Shown piece by piece: positions 62,523 through 64,000 of a DNA stretch of 64,000 nucleotides (positions within the stretch are counted from its first letter, which is position 1; each line of letters begins with the position of its first letter). Under the pieces are notes generated by a model, which saw only the letters and a list, made by a program, of their open reading frames with translations, had not been told where the DNA came from and ran no database searches. Source of the stretch: Chloroflexota bacterium. GTDB lineage: Bacteria > Chloroflexota > Anaerolineae > Promineifilales > Promineifilaceae. Location: contig JAHDEN010000007.1 of assembly GCA_020628815.1 (NCBI GenBank), forward strand, positions 1 through 64,000. The letters run 5' to 3'. Made by a program: the position numbers and the translations under genes.

Positions 62523-63560
62523 TTAGCCAACCTGTTCAGCTCGTGCTTTGATAATTCCAAGAATGTAGTCCTGCAAATTGTGCATCAAATAATCTGTCCA
62601 ACGTGCACCATATCGATTAAATCGTGTTTGCAGATAATGTTCGGAAGAAAAATGGAGCAATACGGTGCCATCTTCTAAAGGCTCTATCTCATACATGCCT
62701 GCGACAACATCAAACACCTCCCCATCAATCACATCCAACGGGGCTGGAAGCAGTGTGTCTGATGCTTCGGTGATTTTGAATCGCATCAAGACATTTTCTT
62801 CAATCTCGGTGATTTCTTCCTCAAATTTGAGTCCATTCTCAAAATAACCAACTCGCATCCCGCCTACAACCGGGTCACTCAAAATTGCTTTGACCGGCCG
62901 TGGAATACCTACCCAATGTGTCCAGTTAAAGCGATGCTCGTCTTCAGTAATTAGCTCTACTCGGCCGATTTCGTTCCAAACCGTCTCTGCATTTGCATTG
63001 ATATGGATCGAGGTAAGAGTGTGTACCGTCTGCCGCTCTTTTTCAAATTCAGCCTCAACCGGGCTCAATCCAAATGGAGCAAAGAGCGCGCAGGCGATCA
63101 AAATCGCTACACATTTTTTGTGCTTTTGAATAAGCCAAACGCTTAGCCCCCCAAATGATGCGGCCGGAAATACGATAGGAATCGAGATCACAAAACATAG
63201 CAAAAAGCCTAATGTCAAAACCAAAGCGGCTAATGAGACAGCAAAAACACCCAACCACGGCACAAATATCGCCTCTAAAAATGTTATCTTTCGATAATCA
63301 GCCACATCATTTTTCATCCAGCGCTTTGTGAAGTAATTACTGGATACAGAGGCAATACCGATAGCGTACGGGACGAGGAAAACAAACGTCCACGAAAAAG
63401 TCTCAAGATCAAATTCGCCCAGCGCCCCATTGTTAAAAACAACGACGCAAGCATAACCGTACGCAAGCGCAAACAGGATGGTTATTGCATAGGCCCTAAA
63501 TGGAGTAAAAAATTTAAATAGGCGTTCGGAAAATGAGACAGACTTATATTTATTGATCAT
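62523..63560 (-). CDS. Membrane protein with C-terminal SRPBCC domain
   Basis: The 345-residue protein has four to five transmembrane helices in the first 170 residues, followed by a cytosolic or external SRPBCC/polyketide-cyclase-like domain (about 185-340: TSIHINANAETVWNEIGRVELI). SRPBCC domains form a deep hydrophobic pocket for lipophilic ligands. AAAGGA precedes the ATG. Its role is unknown; lipid sensing or transfer at the membrane is a reasonable guess. Confidence 0.75.
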   Translation of the reverse strand: MINKYKSVSFSERLFKFFTPFRAYAITILFALAYGYACVVVFNNGALGEFDLETFSWTFVFLVPYAIGIASVSSNYFTKRWMKNDVADYRKITFLEAIFVPWLGVFAVSLAALVLTLGFLLCFVISIPIVFPAASFGGLSVWLIQKHKKCVAILIACALFAPFGLSPVEAEFEKERQTVHTLTSIHINANAETVWNEIGRVELITEDEHRFNWTHWVGIPRPVKAILSDPVVGGMRVGYFENGLKFEEEITEIEENVLMRFKITEASDTLLPAPLDVIDGEVFDVVAGMYEIEPLEDGTVLLHFSSEHYLQTRFNRYGARWTDYLMHNLQDYILGIIKARAEQVG

Positions 63561-63762
63561 ATGCTAAATCCTTTAAAAAATTAGACCCAGCGGTTTGTCA
63601 ATTGTCCCTTGATGGAAACTTCAATGGGGCAAACCACTTTAGGCTAAGTCAACGGATTTCATCAATTCATCCTTGACGTAGCACTAGCATACAAATCAAC
63701 CTACATCATTCCTAAGTGCCAAAAGTAACTCGACAACGGGTCATTGGTAACGCTTCAACACC

Positions 63763-64000
63763 CTATTCAGACTCTTCTAGATTCTCTATTGCGTTAAAGG
63801 TCAAGGCCTTGCTTGAACTACGTCCCCAGAACGTTTCGTCATACATGGCCACCGCTTCTGTTGGCATCGCAGTCACAGTTCCGGACCCTGTCACACGGGC
63901 TAAATAGGTGATCGTGCGGGTTCCTGTGGGCAGATCGGTTACAAAGAAACTAATCTTATTGCCACGGATTTCTTTCCGGTTGTAGCCAAATTCGCGCCAG
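63763..64000 (-). CDS. C-terminal part of an alpha-2-macroglobulin-family protein
   Basis: A reading frame without a start codon in the window enters from the right edge and ends at TAG (63765-63763), about 79 codons. The visible residues, including LPTGTRTITYLARVTGSG, PTEAVAMYDE and WGRSSS, match the end of bacterial alpha-2-macroglobulin-like proteins (receptor-like domain: G-x-x-x-x-TY-x-x-R, EAMY, GRS). These large envelope proteins trap proteases. It was missed by the ORF track because its start is outside the window. Confidence 0.85.
   Translation of the reverse strand, partial: WREFGYNRKEIRGNKISFFVTDLPTGTRTITYLARVTGSGTVTAMPTEAVAMYDETFWGRSSSKALTFNAIENLEESE

Overview
The window is chromosomal DNA of a heterotrophic bacterium of intermediate GC content, with genes packed on both strands. 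There is no rRNA or tRNA to place it. The gene mix points most naturally to a Chloroflexota (Anaerolineae-like) or similar aquatic lineage: a DUF2089/DUF4097 pair, a PadR/HAAS-type pair, an S23-type four-helix-bundle protein, many LLM oxidoreductases, FCD-GntR catabolic genes, a DmdA-type demethylase and an alpha-2-macroglobulin. That placement is inference. Two signatures run through the whole window. The palindrome CGGCCG is heavily over-represented (8 and 11 copies in two 1.7-kb genes checked by eye, against about 0.4 expected in each). A family of 7-bp-periodic inverted intergenic repeats ('heptad arrays') occurs at nine loci.

Layout. 1-5.6 kb: a MerR regulator with a classic 19-bp-spacer MerR promoter for a gene cut by the left edge, a cytosolic reductive-dehalogenase-like iron-sulfur protein and a CtpE-like P-type ATPase. 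5.7-11 kb: a LysR regulator divergent from an LLM oxidoreductase/SDR pair, a small membrane protein with an internal duplication, and an acyl-CoA ligase. 11-21.6 kb: a secreted protein of about ten beta-sandwich repeats, a transglutaminase-UvrA fusion whose linker is a heptad array, an ABC-F ATPase and an ICL/PEP-mutase family enzyme. 21.7-24.3 kb: a lipoprotein with three intact alpha-carbonic anhydrase domains and a fourth degenerate one. 24.8-28.9 kb: a thiamine ABC transporter (thiB-thiP-thiQ) under a TPP riboswitch.

29.4-36.2 kb: a co-directional set with a purine-nucleoside deaminase, an MtnA-like isomerase, an MTA/MTI phosphorylase with 6-oxopurine-type residues, a Crp/Fnr regulator, an FMN hydroxyacid oxidase and a ThDP enzyme. 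The first three look like a methylthioinosine route for salvaging methylthioadenosine. 36.2-40.9 kb: a four-helix-bundle gene bracketed by inverted heptad arrays, an EcsC-like protein, the DUF2089/DUF4097 pair, a DUF1801 protein and a hydroxyisourate-hydrolase-like protein. 40.9-43.1 kb: a MITE-like insertion with a 5-bp target duplication inside a heptad hairpin, then a DmdA-like demethylase coupled to an EamA transporter. 43.1-47.6 kb: a GAF histidine kinase, a PadR/HAAS pair and a thiolase.

47.7-54.2 kb: an FCD-GntR regulator with two identical TTGTATACAA sites heading a catabolic operon (alpha/beta hydrolase, ThDP enzyme, CMD protein, aldehyde dehydrogenase, LLM oxidoreductase). 54.2-64 kb: a four-hairpin array, a BHMT-like methyltransferase, an unknown protein, a lipoprotein metalloprotease, a sulfotransferase/GNAT pair, AidB, a GcvT-like protein, an SRPBCC membrane protein and the C-terminus of an alpha-2-macroglobulin cut by the right edge.

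The strongest candidates for something undescribed are the heptad-array family with its four-helix-bundle cassette, the transglutaminase-UvrA fusion joined through such an array, and the multi-domain carbonic anhydrase lipoprotein. All coordinates, repeats and residue positions were read by eye; no database search was run.
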